A DNA stretch of 64,000 bases from Maea johnstoni (GCA_963942565.1 OZ012700.1:28345565-28409564), one strand, 5' to 3'. Shown: positions 34,514 through 46,238, numbered from the stretch's first letter. A program made the numbers and translations. Notes: a model not told the origin generated them from the sequence alone.

Positions 34514-34990
34514 CCCAGTGGGCACAGTAACATTCATGGAACATTCCATGAATGTTTCGCTGAACATTTGAAAATGATCCTCTCATAGTTCAGAATGAAA
34601 ATTGTATGAATGTTCAGGTGAGAAAGTTCATAGATCATAGAATGTTCACAGCTGAATGCTCAATGGATCATTTCGATTCTGAATGTTATCTGAACATTGG
34701 AAGTTGTCCGTGCAGTGGAAGCACTCGCTAACTGTTCCTATATTATGATATAGGAAATATCTGAATTTAATGTTTATATAATGTCAAATCTGAACATTCC
34801 AGTAATGTTCAGACCTGAAGGTTGCAGGAATGTTCATTATTGGTGAATGACATTCAGATCAAAATAGAACATTCATATGACATTAAATAAGACCATTGCA
34901 GGAGTGTTAGGACCTAAATGTTTCTGAAAGAATATTCCGAGTACAATTGAACATGTATATAATATTCAGGTAATATGTGAGCCCACTGGG
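34514..34990 (+). mobile_element. CCCAGTGGGCAC MITE, complete copy
   Basis: 477 bases begin CCCAGTGGGCACAGTAACAT and end GTGAGCCCACTGGG. The interior repeats ATGTTC/GAACATTC words, as at 24226-24713, to which it is similar along its length. Confidence 0.75.
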
Positions 34991-36044
34991 ATGATTTCAC
35001 TCACCAGCTGGTCACTTTAGTACAAATCAGGGTTAATGGTATACCATAGACAACAGGTATTCTTCAAAGGATAAGAAGAATTTAAATGATCTAGAAGTTT
35101 GAAAGTTGACGAGGTAAACGAACCCCCCCCACCCGACTCACCAAACAAACCTTAGGATTTCCTAGCTGAAATGTCACTTTTTAATAGTATTCTTAGCCTC
35201 CAAAGCAAACACCCTAGACCGTAAATGCGTAACTGTTCGTTATAAAAGCATAATCTCCTCAAACAGGCCGATCCCTGTCTGACACCAATCAGCTTGTTGC
35301 CGTCTCAAAGACTGACGAAACAAATGACAGGCAAGAATTGCATTTGGAACTGGTGGCCGAAGCGAGTATAGCAATTTGTTTTGATGTTTGTCCACAGGTG
35401 GTGCAGTGGTGCAAATGACTCACCAGCCAGGGGGGTTCGACAAACTACTCGAACCCCCCTGCATTGATAATAATGGTTGCCGCGTGTGGTCGCGGTAGCT
35501 CATTAGCTCCGATCTGCCAATATGATCTTAGTCATATTATCTAAATAGTTGAAAGAGGGTGCCCACATTCAATTTATTTGCGGTTACTTAGTTGATAGTG
35601 AACAAGCAGTCCATAAGCTTAACACTGTGGGGGCAAATCCTACCTAGTAGCTCACTGAGATAAGGGGGCGGCCACCTTGCCTGGTGTTTTAGTTAGCAGG
35701 TTGAATGGACCTCTTGTACTTTCAAACATATAAAAGATAAATTTCACTACTTGGAGAGGCTTAACAATGTAGACATCATGGGGATGGAGGTATGGCTATT
35801 GTTTACTATGCTTAAGTGATGTTAGCGTAATTGCAATACATGTATTGGGGAGGTTCAATTGCTGACTCTATTTCACCTGTGATATGACTTAACATCAGTC
35901 ATGATAGTCATTTCAGTAAATTCCACCTTCTAATTCTAAGAAAACAATAATTTCAAGTTCGTTTATAAGGTGCAATAGATAAGTTAATCTCTAGCGTTAT
36001 TCTATTTTCAAAGAAGTTTGCACACCATAAATAGTATTTCTTTT
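34991..36044. other. Centre of the inverted repeat, unassigned
   Basis: Part of this stretch (AACGAACCCCCCCCACCC and neighbours near 35120-35345) resembles the arms at 33340 and 36450 and may be a third, older copy. No coding sequence seen. Confidence 0.3.
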
Positions 36045-37080
36045 CATGTTTTCTGGACCTTTTCTAAGGTAACAATGGAATTATATGTTCTGCCATTTTC
36101 TATGCTTAATGGTGAATAAAAGACATTTTTTTTTATATTTTTCCATTTTTCTCGCATGTAAACTTTAGAAATAATAATAGATAATAATAGTATTTCCTTG
36201 TATCATTGTTATAACCTATTGTGTGCTGCATTTGCTAGTTTCCATGATTTCGAAGTCACAAATTTCTGGTCAAATCCAGGTCCATGGCATCAACAGACAA
36301 ATTAACTAGAAATAAGCCCATGTAAACATAGTCATTCAACAAATAAATAACACAGTTAACAGTACTCACCTACATTCCTAGAATGTCCAGGTTTTTAGGC
36401 CTCCTCAAAAGGTAAAAACAAAACTATTTAGACGTTTGGGAGGTCGATGAACCCCCTCCCTCCACCAAACAAAGTTGAGATTTTCCAAGCTATAATGGCA
36501 CTTTTCTATGATTAGTCTGCAAATCAAACTTCTAGATTGTAATTCTGTATCTGCGAGGCTGTTGACAGCAGACAATACCCTCACTCGGGATGCTATCCAG
36601 GCCCATCCCGCCTGACACCAATTAGCTAATTCCAAGACCTGAGGAGACAAAGGGCAGGAAGGAATTGTCTGTGCCATATGTCCAGGGTACCCATTGTACA
36701 CCCAGTTAAGACTTAAACATTAAAAACTTTGATAAGTTAAAAAACTTATCTAATTTTTTTCCATATAACTTAAAAGCTTTTATGCTAATTTCTATGGTTA
36801 TTAACCAGGTATATACCTCTCTGGTTAAGCCACATCCATATCAACACCCTCCCCTATACCACATATGTAAATAAACTTCTGCATGTGGTATGATTAGTCC
36901 ACACACTGCTAATACAGAACATGATGATAAGTAGATCATTGCAAATGCTCGGATGCGTGCATATGGACAGTGGGTTACTGATAAGAGCTCATTTGCATAA
37001 CAATGGTGCCTGACTGCTGTGGCGGCTGCATCCTCCTGTCGCCACTCCCTATAAATAGAACTCTCTGTTGAAGCTTTAAA
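36045..37080 (-). repeat. Right arm of the diverged inverted repeat
   Basis: Reverse-complement partner of 32690-33880. Divergence is clearly visible by eye (substitutions every few bases), so it is far older than the giant palindrome. It contains the promoter-like block at 36991-37058. Confidence 0.7.
36991..37058 (+). promoter_or_regulatory. Octamer plus TATA promoter-like block
   Basis: ATTTGCATAA (an exact ATTTGCAT octamer, the Oct-factor site) is followed 52 bases later by CTATAAATAG, a good TATA box. In the opposite arm the octamer is kept (ATGCAAAT at 32818) but the TATA box has decayed to TAGAAAT. The order octamer-TATA recalls histone or snRNA promoters. No histone or snRNA gene follows, so this may be the promoter of the repeat element itself. 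Confidence 0.4.
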
Positions 37081-37665
37081 ATTTAAAAAACCCTTTCCTG
37101 TACTAAAACCTTGAAATATTCTGGATATATGGTAATTCATAAACCACCAGGTGAATATCACCTTGCATTTCATCAACTTAAGAGAATGCAAAAAGAAACA
37201 GAAGTCACTAAAACTAACTTTGCATAAATAAAATGACATTATTCTAGCACTTTCTTGCACATCTTTAGAAAAATAATACAAAGAGAAAAATATAGATGAT
37301 GAAAGGTCAAAATATTCATTATGTAAATATTTTAGGTAATTGTACAGTCTTAGAAAATCTGTGAACCCATACAGAGACCGAAACAGTCACTCTTTTACGC
37401 CTAGAGATCTCCTTGAGCAGTGTTGTCTGGGCTGTTGATACTTTTGGTAATAACTTTGGAATGAAATATAAATTAGCAAAACATTTGAAGAAGAGAGTTG
37501 ATTATGAGTTGCTTCTTCAAATATTTCCTGACTGAAAGTAGCTTTTATTAGAGAGATATAAACAAAACTATCAGGCAGTTTTGTGCAATACATGCAAGCA
37601 TGAATAAGTTAATATGTAACATGAACACAAGGTGAAAAAAAGAGCAGCCCCGGAGAGCAGCACAC
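37081..37665. other. Intronic stretch with CTTCAAATATTT repeat
   Basis: At about 37480-37620 a relative of the hairpin repeat of 1-465 is visible (ACATTTGAAGAAGAGAGTTG ... CTTCTTCAAATATTTCC). No exon otherwise. Confidence 0.4.
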
Positions 37666-37752
37666 CCCATGAGATTCATCCGTAGGGTCTGAGAGTTGCT
37701 TTGGTTTTACGATCCTGTCTTGCAAATATGCTTCCAATTCAGTTAGCTGCTC
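37666..37752 (-). CDS. Channel gene, exon h
   Basis: After the acceptor TCTACTAGTTACCAG come 29 codons with phase 0 at both ends: EQLTELEAYLQDRIVKPKQL then SDPTDESHG. The donor GGG/GTGTGC is weak. Leucine spacing suggests the beginning of the coiled coil continued by exon i. It fits between exon g (phase 0) and exon i (phase 0). Supported by phase and composition rather than by a strong donor. Confidence 0.5.
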
Positions 37753-38235
37753 CTGGTAACTAGTAGATTGAAGAGCAAATAAATCTGTGTTTATCTTATA
37801 TACGGATAGTCTATAGATTTCACACAGTTACCATCAATTACCAATAGTTATACACCTTCACCAACACTAAAAGATATATATGCTACATTAATAACAAGAA
37901 TCTGTATATATGCTGTTCAAATCACCCATAACCGTTGTAAAGCAACATAAAGAACTATAGAATATAGATATAAAGAATATAGATATTATTTCATACAAAT
38001 TTGCCATAAGTTATAGAAGATAATAATCCTACTACATTGAAATGAAAACAATATCTTAATGCTATACACATTATATATACTTATACTGATTATATGTCTT
38101 ATAGCGGGGAAAGTTTATAATATAGAAATGAATGTCTCGAGGGTTGAACTTTTAAACCAATCTCTTTGGTCGCCATCAAATGGACTTTTCCCAAAGTCAG
38201 TTCTTGGGACTTTCACCATTAGCCATATGATGTTA
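37753..38235. other. Intronic stretch
   Basis: Nothing supported. Confidence 0.3.
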
Positions 38236-39113
38236 CCCAGCGGGCAAATGTACGTACAATGTACATACATTGTACGTACAAGCCGTACATATGGATTTGG
38301 TACAGATTGCATTCGGAATGAAAGTTTTTTGGACGTACGGGTCCGTACGTACAATGTGCTTGCATAGCTGTACGTACAATGTACGTACAAAGCTGTACAT
38401 TGTATGTACGGTCCAATACCAAAGGAGTTTTTACATTACATATAAGGAAATTCTGAAGTGAATCTCATATAGGATTTCCCTATCATCACTTGTAACAAGT
38501 ACAAATAATTTGGGATTCCTTGATCAGTGTTCCCTTTGAAGGAGTATTCTGTTCAAGTATACACCAATTTAGGAATCTGAAGTTATATTATACCATTTAA
38601 ATTCTGCACTAAATCATGCCATGTGACCTATATTCAGTTTCTAGGCTTTATAATCAATTCTCTTGCTCAAACATGGTTATTGGTATCATAGACACTTAGG
38701 GAATAATTCTTATAGAATTCTTAAACAATTTAAAATGGAGTTTGTCTTAACTATCTACCCGGTTTTCTCAAAAAATGCCATTTACTGTGTTCACCGTATC
38801 TAGTTCGTTTACGTACGATATACGTATAGACATGTACGTACATTGTACGTACGAACCCGTACTTACATTGTACATACAGACCAGTACATACAAAATACAT
38901 CCATGAGTGTGAACCAAAACCACATGCACAGTGACTTTGGATACTCAGGGGAAAATCTATCTGAACCTAAACCGAACGTAATCCGAATGTTCCGCTTTGG
39001 TACAGGGTGCGAACCTAAACTGTACATACAATGTACGTACATGGTACGTCCATGAGTGCGAACCTAAACTGTACGTACCATGTACGTACATTGTATGTCC
39101 AGTGCCCTCTGGG
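38236..39113. mobile_element. GTACGTAC-rich MITE with CCCAG-type ends
   Basis: 878 bases begin CCCAGCGGGCAAATG and end CCAGTGCCCTCTGGG. The outer parts are packed with the palindromic words TGTACGTACAATGTACGTAC, and the middle (38410-38840) is unique AT-rich DNA. The same ends enclose a pure version at 40594-40691. The end sequence is shared with the ATGTTC-type elements at 24226 and 34514. Confidence 0.7.
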
Positions 39114-39235
39114 TATATTTATTCAGTAATTTCTCAAAGGTGATTAACCTGAAACATTAAATTGTTTCCAAAGAAAACAATTCAAAGACACCAAATGACA
39201 TAAATCCCTAATTATCAAATCCCACAATAAATAGA

Positions 39236-39860
39236 ATAGTCCGGGAGGCGAGTGGTAGAACCCTGCACTGAGAGTTAAAGTTTTTTTCTTTGCTGATTTT
39301 TGTAGGCTATGTATTGGTCTAACCTTTTCAGGTGGATGACCGCCGGTCACCCTTGAGCAGTCTTCGTATTAACCCTTTTGTGTTGAGAGTGTTGCCTCCA
39401 GAAATGGCCGAAAATTTGGACATCCTGTTAATATTCCATACCACCCATGTTCAAATATGTTGAAAGCTGACTAAACTATAACAAACAAAAGACAAGTAGT
39501 GTAAAAAGTATACTAAAAATATGATTTTACTCCTCCAAATGCGGCCTAGATGTGTTGATTTTGAAGATAATGAATCATATGACCACTTAAAATGTTGGTA
39601 TTTACAAGCCCTCTCTGATGGCAAATCAACTATGCAAATTTGGTTGATAATGAGGTCACCAGAGATCAAAAGATCACTAATTCTTTACTTCTTTGAAATC
39701 TTGCTATGATGCTTTTAGCCCCCCTTCCAAGGCGATGGACAAGCACTCTTGATACACCCCTTAATTTGTGCTCAAAGGCAACCTGATAACATTCAGACCA
39801 TGACATTATATATGTGTACATTTTCAATTTGGATTCCACTGACGTGCTGATGGTTCCCAC
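39236..39860 (-). repeat. Interspersed repeat, inverted partner of 51400-52290
   Basis: Words such as TAGTCCGGGAG, TCACCCTTGAGCA, ACCCTTTTGTGTTGAGAGTG and CCATGTTCAAATATGTTGAAAG occur here and, reverse-complemented, at 51800-52290. The two copies are 12 kb apart in opposite orientation in the same gene's introns. Confidence 0.6.
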
Positions 39861-40593
39861 ACATTTAAAAAAATTGTAACTTGTCAGCCTGTGTAAAGCA
39901 CTGCTTAATCAATTAATTACTTCTGGAATCATCTATCAACAAGTGTTATGGTCTATACACTATGCACTTCTAATATCAAGGTGGCATACCCAAGCTTTGT
40001 TAGTGGAGTCATAATTGCATTAGGGTGTAGCAACTCAATACATTTGAAAAAGGGGAGTTTGAAATCACATGGTGTCTCCTTGAAAAAAATGTTGGGGAAA
40101 AGGTCTCATTTGAGCCGATTTTTGGCTAAGGCAGAGGTGTTAGAAAGTAATTTCAAGGTTCTGCAAAATAAAATGCTGACCTCCTTACCTCTTGTTACCT
40201 AATTGTTGACTTGTGTATAATTCATCTTCTATAAAGGGGTCCTCAAATATCTAGAAAGTTTTTTGTTTGCCCTATCCCTGTATTTTTGCAAATATTTATA
40301 TTGATCCTATTACCACTAAAAAAGTTAATTCATAGAATATGAATACATCAAATATTGTGAAGACTTCGATAAAAACACTAAATACTAAGGTGCTATCTTA
40401 AAAGGCTGGTTCTTCAAGACAATTAGCACATTGAAGCAATTGACTTCACCTTTACATACTCCCTGTAGATTGGACAAACTGCGTCTCAATCTATAACTAA
40501 GCCAATGGCCTTCAAATAGCAATGTCTCATAGCAAATTTCAATATCACATCATTTGTCTTTCGTTTATAACAATAAGGTTATTTTCTAATGTT
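39861..40593. other. Intronic repeat-derived stretch
   Basis: Diverged phrases of the same repeat family (GGTGACC, AAGTGGTCA) continue. No gene. Confidence 0.3.
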
Positions 40594-40691
40594 CCCAGTG
40601 GGCACTGTACGTACAATGTATGTACATTGTATGTACAGTTGGTACAATGTACGTACAATATACGTACATTGTACGTACAGTGCCCGCTGGG
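40594..40691. mobile_element. Minimal 98-bp GTACGTAC palindromic MITE
   Basis: CCCAGTGGGCACTGTACGTA at one end and GTACAGTGCCCGCTGGG at the other are near-perfect inverted repeats. All DNA between them consists of GTACGTACAATGTACGTAC-type words. TT flanks both sides. This may be the smallest unit of the family at 38236-39113. Confidence 0.75.
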
Positions 40692-41136
40692 TTGTTAAAC
40701 ATGGGTGGAATACAATATTAGCAAGGTGTCTATGGGAACAATTTGAGGGGAAATATGTACAATAAGTGCCAGCCCTTAGTCAAAAACTGGTGACCTTTAG
40801 ACCTCTAGTGATTTATTATTGACTTAATGATTTGCACAATCAACCTACAATCAGAACGAACCATTCAATACTGACAATTTTAAGTGGTGACATCGTTTGA
40901 AACAACAAATATAGAAAGCGCTTTAATCAGTAGAGGAATAAAAATCTGTTTTACTATATTTTTTCACGTCACTTACCTATCGTTTGTTATTGCTTGGTCT
41001 ATATTCAGGCAGGGTCTTCGCCAGCAGGGTGTCTGGGTGTCTTTTGGACTCCCTGGTTCATGAAAAATACCTGATTTTAGGTAAAAAGACACCCTAGATG
41101 TTGGGATGTGTTTTTTTTATAAATACTAATTCAAAG

Positions 41137-43340
41137 TTAAATTTCTAAAAGGTTTAACTTCAAAAATGACAACAAAGACATTTTGTGAAGAATTAAGCAT
41201 ATACTTACTTTATTTGAATTGTAAACGTGGAACGGCCGTTCACTTTGATTGTGTGCGTAGACTAAGAGATGAATTGTGCTCTTGTCATGTATAAATATGA
41301 TACATATCCGAAGTGTTCTAATGAACTTTTGTTTTATTTTGCAGATCAGAATCTGCCGCGTCTGGAGGTAGCAGAAGCAGCTGGGTAATTGGCATGGCTC
41401 ATGTCTGACGTATGATGTGTCGTGTTGCTGTCCGTACATGTGACTGTCCCATGTCTGTGTGGTTTCCGAGTTGAGTATAAAACAGGAAGTGGCAGTATAT
41501 GTAAATAAAAGTACTCTGTGTTTTGTGTGTGTTCTTTTATTGAACTCAAAAATAGCTGGGTCCTCGATGAAGGAGTCCTGTAGGTAGGGTAGTGTAGTCT
41601 GAGGTAGGCTTTGGTCCTCATTTGGTACCAAAACAGTCAAAGTGCGAAATAAACCACCGACGGAGTCAGGTAGATATTTTAGTAGGTAAGTATCAACAAA
41701 GTCAGAATAGTGTCCCTGTGATGTGGGATTAGAGAAACTGATATAGACTGTCATGATCTGTGATCTTCGTCGATGGGTTGGTGTCGCAGACATATACGTA
41801 GTCAGGGTGAAAGTAGACAAGACTGGTGTATAGTGCGGCACGTAATATGAAATAAATTAGAGGGTCAATCGTGACACTAGATATCAGGTCGGTAGTTTTA
41901 TCTGATATTCCAATAGTGAATAAGAAAGGGATAGTTTCTTATGTTTAGGTGAGTGGGTGGTGGGTTACCATCTCAGTCAGCTAGATATCGTGAGTTTGGA
42001 TATAGTTAGTCTACTAAGTTGAGTCCCAAAGGGACAGAACTCCTGAGCCTGAAGATCCATTTAGCTTCTAGGTCTTCTCTAGCTAGTTTAGAGAATGTCG
42101 CGTTTGGGGGTGTCTTGACAAACTCCAGTTTGTAGAACAAGACATCGTGAGTGCACTTATGGCCGGCGGAATTGTAGTGTCGGCCAACCACAAGGTGTTT
42201 TTTCTTTTTACGAATTGAGGTGAGGTGCTTGCCCGCTCGTTCCCTTAAGGAGCGTTTTGTCTGGCCGACGTATATCTTTGAGCAGGTCTGACAAACTAGA
42301 CAATAGATCAGGTTGTTAGAATTGCAATTCAATTTGTTTCTCGGGATATACAATCTTTTAGTGTAGGGGCATGTTATTCTGCCCGATTTATTGATGAGTC
42401 TGCAATATGTGCAGTTCATTCTAGTGCATTTGTTGCTGTATTTGCTTCCGGACGGCTGGTGGTTGCCGTCAGCAGTCGTAAGCCTGGCTCTCACTAGGAG
42501 ATCTCTTAGGTTTTTAGGGCGTCGAAAGCCCCTTATGACTGGTATTTGGAGGATGGGCCGCGTAGAGCTTGAATTGTCAAGCATATCCCAGTTGTTTGAC
42601 ACTATGTCAAGGACTGCCCTGAATGATGGGTGATAATCAGTGATGAGGTACAACGAGGGGTCTGACTTGTTGTCCTTGTTGCGATTGGAGGGTCTCTTGA
42701 GTAGCTCCTCTCTGTTAGTATGATAGGCCTTATCAAAGCCACTCTTGATGATGTTGTCGGACAGTTGGCCTTGTGGAAGGATTTAGCTGGTTTGCGGCAT
42801 TGAATGACAAAGTCCTCTTCATCACTGCAAATGCGCCTCAGCCTGAGGAAATGGCTGTATGGAATAGATTTTTTGCAGGAAGTGGGGTGGCAAGAACTAA
42901 AGTCTAGATGGCTTAGGGTATCAGTGTCTTTAGTGAATAAGCTAGTAGTTATTGCGTTGTTTTTGATGAGTACTTTTACGTTCAGGAAATTAATTTCTGA
43001 TTCCGAAATATTAGATTCAAAATTAATACTGGGAAGGCATTGATTTAAGTGATTAAAATAATTTTGTAGTTCCAAGATGTTTTCGGACCAAATCATGAAA
43101 ATATCATCAATATAGCGCCGCCAAAGCAGCGGTTGGATGCAATAAGTATAAACGAAATTTCTCTCGAAGTAGTCCATGAGAGGTTGGCATATGAGGAAGC
43201 TAAGCGTGTGCCCACTATACATTCCACATATATCCACCAACAGGGATGAATACACAATCCCGCTTAGGGCGAAATAAATGTCTTGCCCACCGATTTTGTG
43301 CGCATCTGATGAGAGACCTATTAGGCCCGAAACTGTCAAC
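41137..43340 (-). mobile_element. Penelope-like retroelement fragment (RT and GIY-YIG)
   Basis: Minus strand 43339-42602 encodes the later part of a reverse transcriptase: GHTLSFLICQPLMDYFERNF, then LLWRRYIDDIFMIWSENI with the catalytic IDD box, and SESEINFLNVKV. At 42653-42006 follows the linker and a GIY-YIG nuclease: NLIYCLVCQTCSKIYVGQTK, LRERAGKHL, HLVVGRHYNSAGH and LEAKWIFRL. RT followed by GIY-YIG defines Penelope-like elements. It is 5'-truncated and no longer one reading frame. The 3' region down to about 41137 contains a further long open frame of unknown meaning. Copy-out for insertion by target-primed reverse transcription is known for the family. Confidence 0.85.
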
Positions 43341-43885
43341 AGAGGACCACGTAAAAGGGTCCATTGTTATCTAGTTAGAGTGACGTTATCCGACGTTAGG
43401 CCACTTTTTTAAAAAAAATTTTTTAGGAAAAATCCCTCGTTGATTTTGGGCCCCTCATTGAAAAAAAAAAAAAAAAAAAAAGAAAGGAAAGATAAAATAA
43501 ATTTCCTTGAAAGCAGTATTTGTGCATGCTTTATAAAAGAAAAAAAGAAAATAAATATATACATATTGTTTCCAAGTTGCTAAATAGGAGTCAGGTCATC
43601 AATATTTTGTTATCATTTTACTCCCTAGCAGGGACTAGATGGAGCGGGCAATATCCAGCATGGTGCCGGGGTTCCCACAACCCCAGTACTGGGTATAGTC
43701 ACCACAGGCTTAGGAGAACAACTCCCTAGCAGTTTGTGGCTTCCATTGGAGAGAGGAAGATGGGTCCTGAGAGGGTCTAACCTCTCCACCTCCCCTTCCT
43801 CCTCACCCTCGGCCTGGTCCAAGAACTGGTTCCGGGATGTTGCCAGGGAGGAACGGCCCAACCTAGACCTCGACGGAGACCTAGA
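43341..43885. other. hAT interior, unassigned, with poly-A run
   Basis: A 21-base A run at 43460-43480 follows GGGCCCCTCATTG. The rest is moderately GC-rich and has no recognised product. Confidence 0.3.
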
Positions 43886-43893
43886 CACCTAGC

Positions 43894-44289
43894 TAGAGCT
43901 GCACTCGTTGAGGGAGATCAACTCATGAGCTCACTACCCGTTTGACTCGTGAGCTCATAGCTCACAGACGCACGGAGTTTAAGAAACAACTTTTTCTCCA
44001 GCCAAGCTATTAAGAAATAAATACTTACTGGTGGAGATATATTAACATTTTAAAATGTGCTGACTGGGTACAAAGGTCAGTATAACACTCTACACTGCTT
44101 GTATGCATGGGAGATTGTAAACAAGACATGTCTGCGACAAACAGTTATAAGTAGGTGTGTTAGGTGCTCTGTATAACGTTTGTGTTTCCAACATAGATGA
44201 GCTCACAAGTTGACCACTTCATCTCGAGCTCGGCAAGCCTGCCCCATTGCTTGAGCCACTCGAGTTTGTGAGAGGTGAGTGCAGCTCTA
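43894..44289. mobile_element. hAT MITE 1 with 8-bp duplication
   Basis: 396 bases begin TAGAGCTGCACTCG and end GTGAGTGCAGCTCTA, a 13-bp inverted repeat. CACCTAGC (43886-43893) and CATCTAGC (44290-44297) flank it, an 8-bp duplication with one difference. The interior contains several GAGCTCA palindromes and no gene. Confidence 0.75.
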
Positions 44290-44396
44290 CATCTAGCGGG
44301 ACTCATTTCTCTAACCAGGACTGGGGAGGGGGATGGTGAAGGGGAAGGACAGGGGGGGGAGCGGTCTACCTGTGGGTGATTCCTTATAGAGTCTAC

Positions 44397-44804
44397 TAGG
44401 GCTGGGCTCGATAAGCACGACATCGAGTGATCGGCAAAGTCGTAAGAACAATGTTCAACATGAGAGGAATCAATTGCAGAACTCGATACGGCCCCCCCTT
44501 CCTCCATTGTTTTCCCTACCCCCAAAATACAAGAGCCTACCCTATTCTTTAAAAAGATCGTGGTGCTGAGCCGGCCACAGGCGGCCGCCATAGAAACTGC
44601 ACTACAATAGATACTATCGCGCGCGGTAGTACTTGGAAAAGTGTGGAACGGGCCACGCAATGTATTTTACATGGTGATGGTCCGGCCCCCACCACACTTT
44701 TCTAAGCACTACAGCGCACGACAGAATCGAATCGAGAAAATCGACATCGAGAAAAATCAAGCAATTAATCGGATCGCAAAAAAATGGCTGCTGAGCACAG
44801 CCCT
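44397..44804. mobile_element. hAT MITE 2 with 8-bp duplication
   Basis: 408 bases begin TAGGGCTGGGCTCGATAAGC and end GAGCACAGCCCTA. GAGTCTAC (44389-44396) and GAGACTAC (44805-44812) are an 8-bp duplication with one difference. The subterminal ATCGATTCGATTC-type words are typical of hAT MITEs. It lies 107 bases from MITE 1. Confidence 0.75.
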
Positions 44805-44924
44805 AGAGACTACGCCAATCCTTATGGCGATACTGACGGCAATCTAGTAGACTGACTCCCCCCCCCCCTTTTCTTTCTACTAGTGCGGGCAGATTTACAA
44901 CCCTTCTCCTTTATACCAGTGCTA

Positions 44925-45560
44925 CCTGTACCTTCGCTCTTTGAGGTACCCACACTATTTGCGGTACCTGCACGCCCTGCGGTACCAGCGCTCTTTGTAG
45001 CACTGACACTCTTTGCGGCACCCTCACTCTTTGTGGCACTGGCACTTTTTGCTGTACCCACGCTCTTTTAGCTAGCCGCGCTCTTTGTGCCCCTGGCGCT
45101 CTTTGAGGTACCCAAGCTCTTTGTGGCATTCGCTTTTTTTGCGGGACTAAAACTCTTTAAGGTACCTGCGCTCTTTGCGGCACCCGCACTCTTTGAGGCA
45201 CCTGCGCTCTTTGAGATACCTGCACGCCCTGTGGTACCGGCGCTCTCTGTAGCACTGGCACCCTTTGAGGCACCTGCGCTCTTTGCAGTACCCGCGCTGT
45301 TTGCTGCAGCCACGCTAATTGCGGTACTGGCGCTCCTTGATGCACCAGCGCTCTTTGAGGTACTCGTTCTCTTTGTGGTTCTACACTCTTTGAGGAACTC
45401 GTGCTCTTTGCCGTGCCTACACTCTGAGGTACTCGCGCACTTTGCAATACCCGCACTCTTTGCAGTACCTGCGCTCTTTGCGGTATCTGTGCTCTTTGCG
45501 GTACCTGTACTATTTGCAGTACCTGCATTATTTGTGGTACCCGCGCTGTTTGAGGTGATC
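44925..45560. repeat. 18-bp minisatellite, open in many frames
   Basis: About 35 copies of an 18-base unit, GCGCTCTTTGCGGTACCT with variants. Because the period is a multiple of three and no stop is created, both strands stay open: plus gives ALFAVPALFEVPALF, minus gives SAGTAKSAGTSKSAGAAK and QRVPQRAQVPQRA in other frames. No start context or splice site supports expression. KpnI-like GGTACC occurs in most units. Confidence 0.85.
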
Positions 45561-46238
45561 GCAAAAAGAAGTTGAAGAGCCCATAGTTAATGTAGGTGCG
45601 GTGACCACAGAACGTGATACTGCGGTTGAGAGGCTCTTCTCACTTTCTTGACCAAGTCTGGAGATGTTCAAATGTTTTAACACATGGTAGACTTAGATTT
45701 CTGGGGCAAACCATCCAATCATATGAAAGGATACCTGTATTCATACCCTACAGAATGTATACAAGGGTTTCTGACAATAAAAAAAATTATGGCTAAGCTT
45801 GTATAACCGGCTTTTCACTTTTTTATTTTTTTTACTTTTTTTTCTTTTTAGCTCCCTCTCGCATTGATTTTGGGAAAAAAATCTTCCTAAAACAGAAAAA
45901 AAAAGATGGCCTTACCAGCGCGAAATACTCACGCCGTTCTATGCGTGATGCGTTACCGTGACAACGTTTGTCCTCACGTGTAGAACAGAGTGTTAGGGAT
46001 AGACGCATACGGCAGATCAATTCAGTTGTACTTTCTCGTTACAACCCGACGGTCAAGTTAATCTACAGATTAGACGTCCCAAAGATCCCATCCCTCGTTC
46101 CAGATATAATTACTTTATTTGTCAACGTACATAATCAGTGTAATGATTTTTACTTTTTCAATCAGGGATTTTTGACACCCTTTATTCTTGAAATCTCATT
46201 TTGGACACCCTGTTATTAAAATCCTGGCTAAGTCCTTG
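45561..46238. other. Right part of the hAT insertion
   Basis: Apart from the short TTERDTAVERLFSLS stretch near 45606 and the terminal AGGGTGTC repeats, nothing could be assigned. A T-rich run lies at 45815-45850. Confidence 0.35.

Noticed and set aside
36991-37058. Histone or snRNA gene promoter
   Set aside because: No histone-fold reading frame, histone 3' stem-loop or snRNA sequence follows. Kept only as promoter-like motifs in a repeat.
41137-41841. 234-codon open frame downstream of the GIY-YIG region
   Set aside because: No recognisable domain, low-complexity Thr/Ser/Tyr composition, and lies in what should be the 3' region of the Penelope-like element. Not called as a gene.
45087-45575. 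162-codon open frame ALFAVPALFEVPALF
   Set aside because: Explained by an 18-bp minisatellite that is stop-free in several frames.
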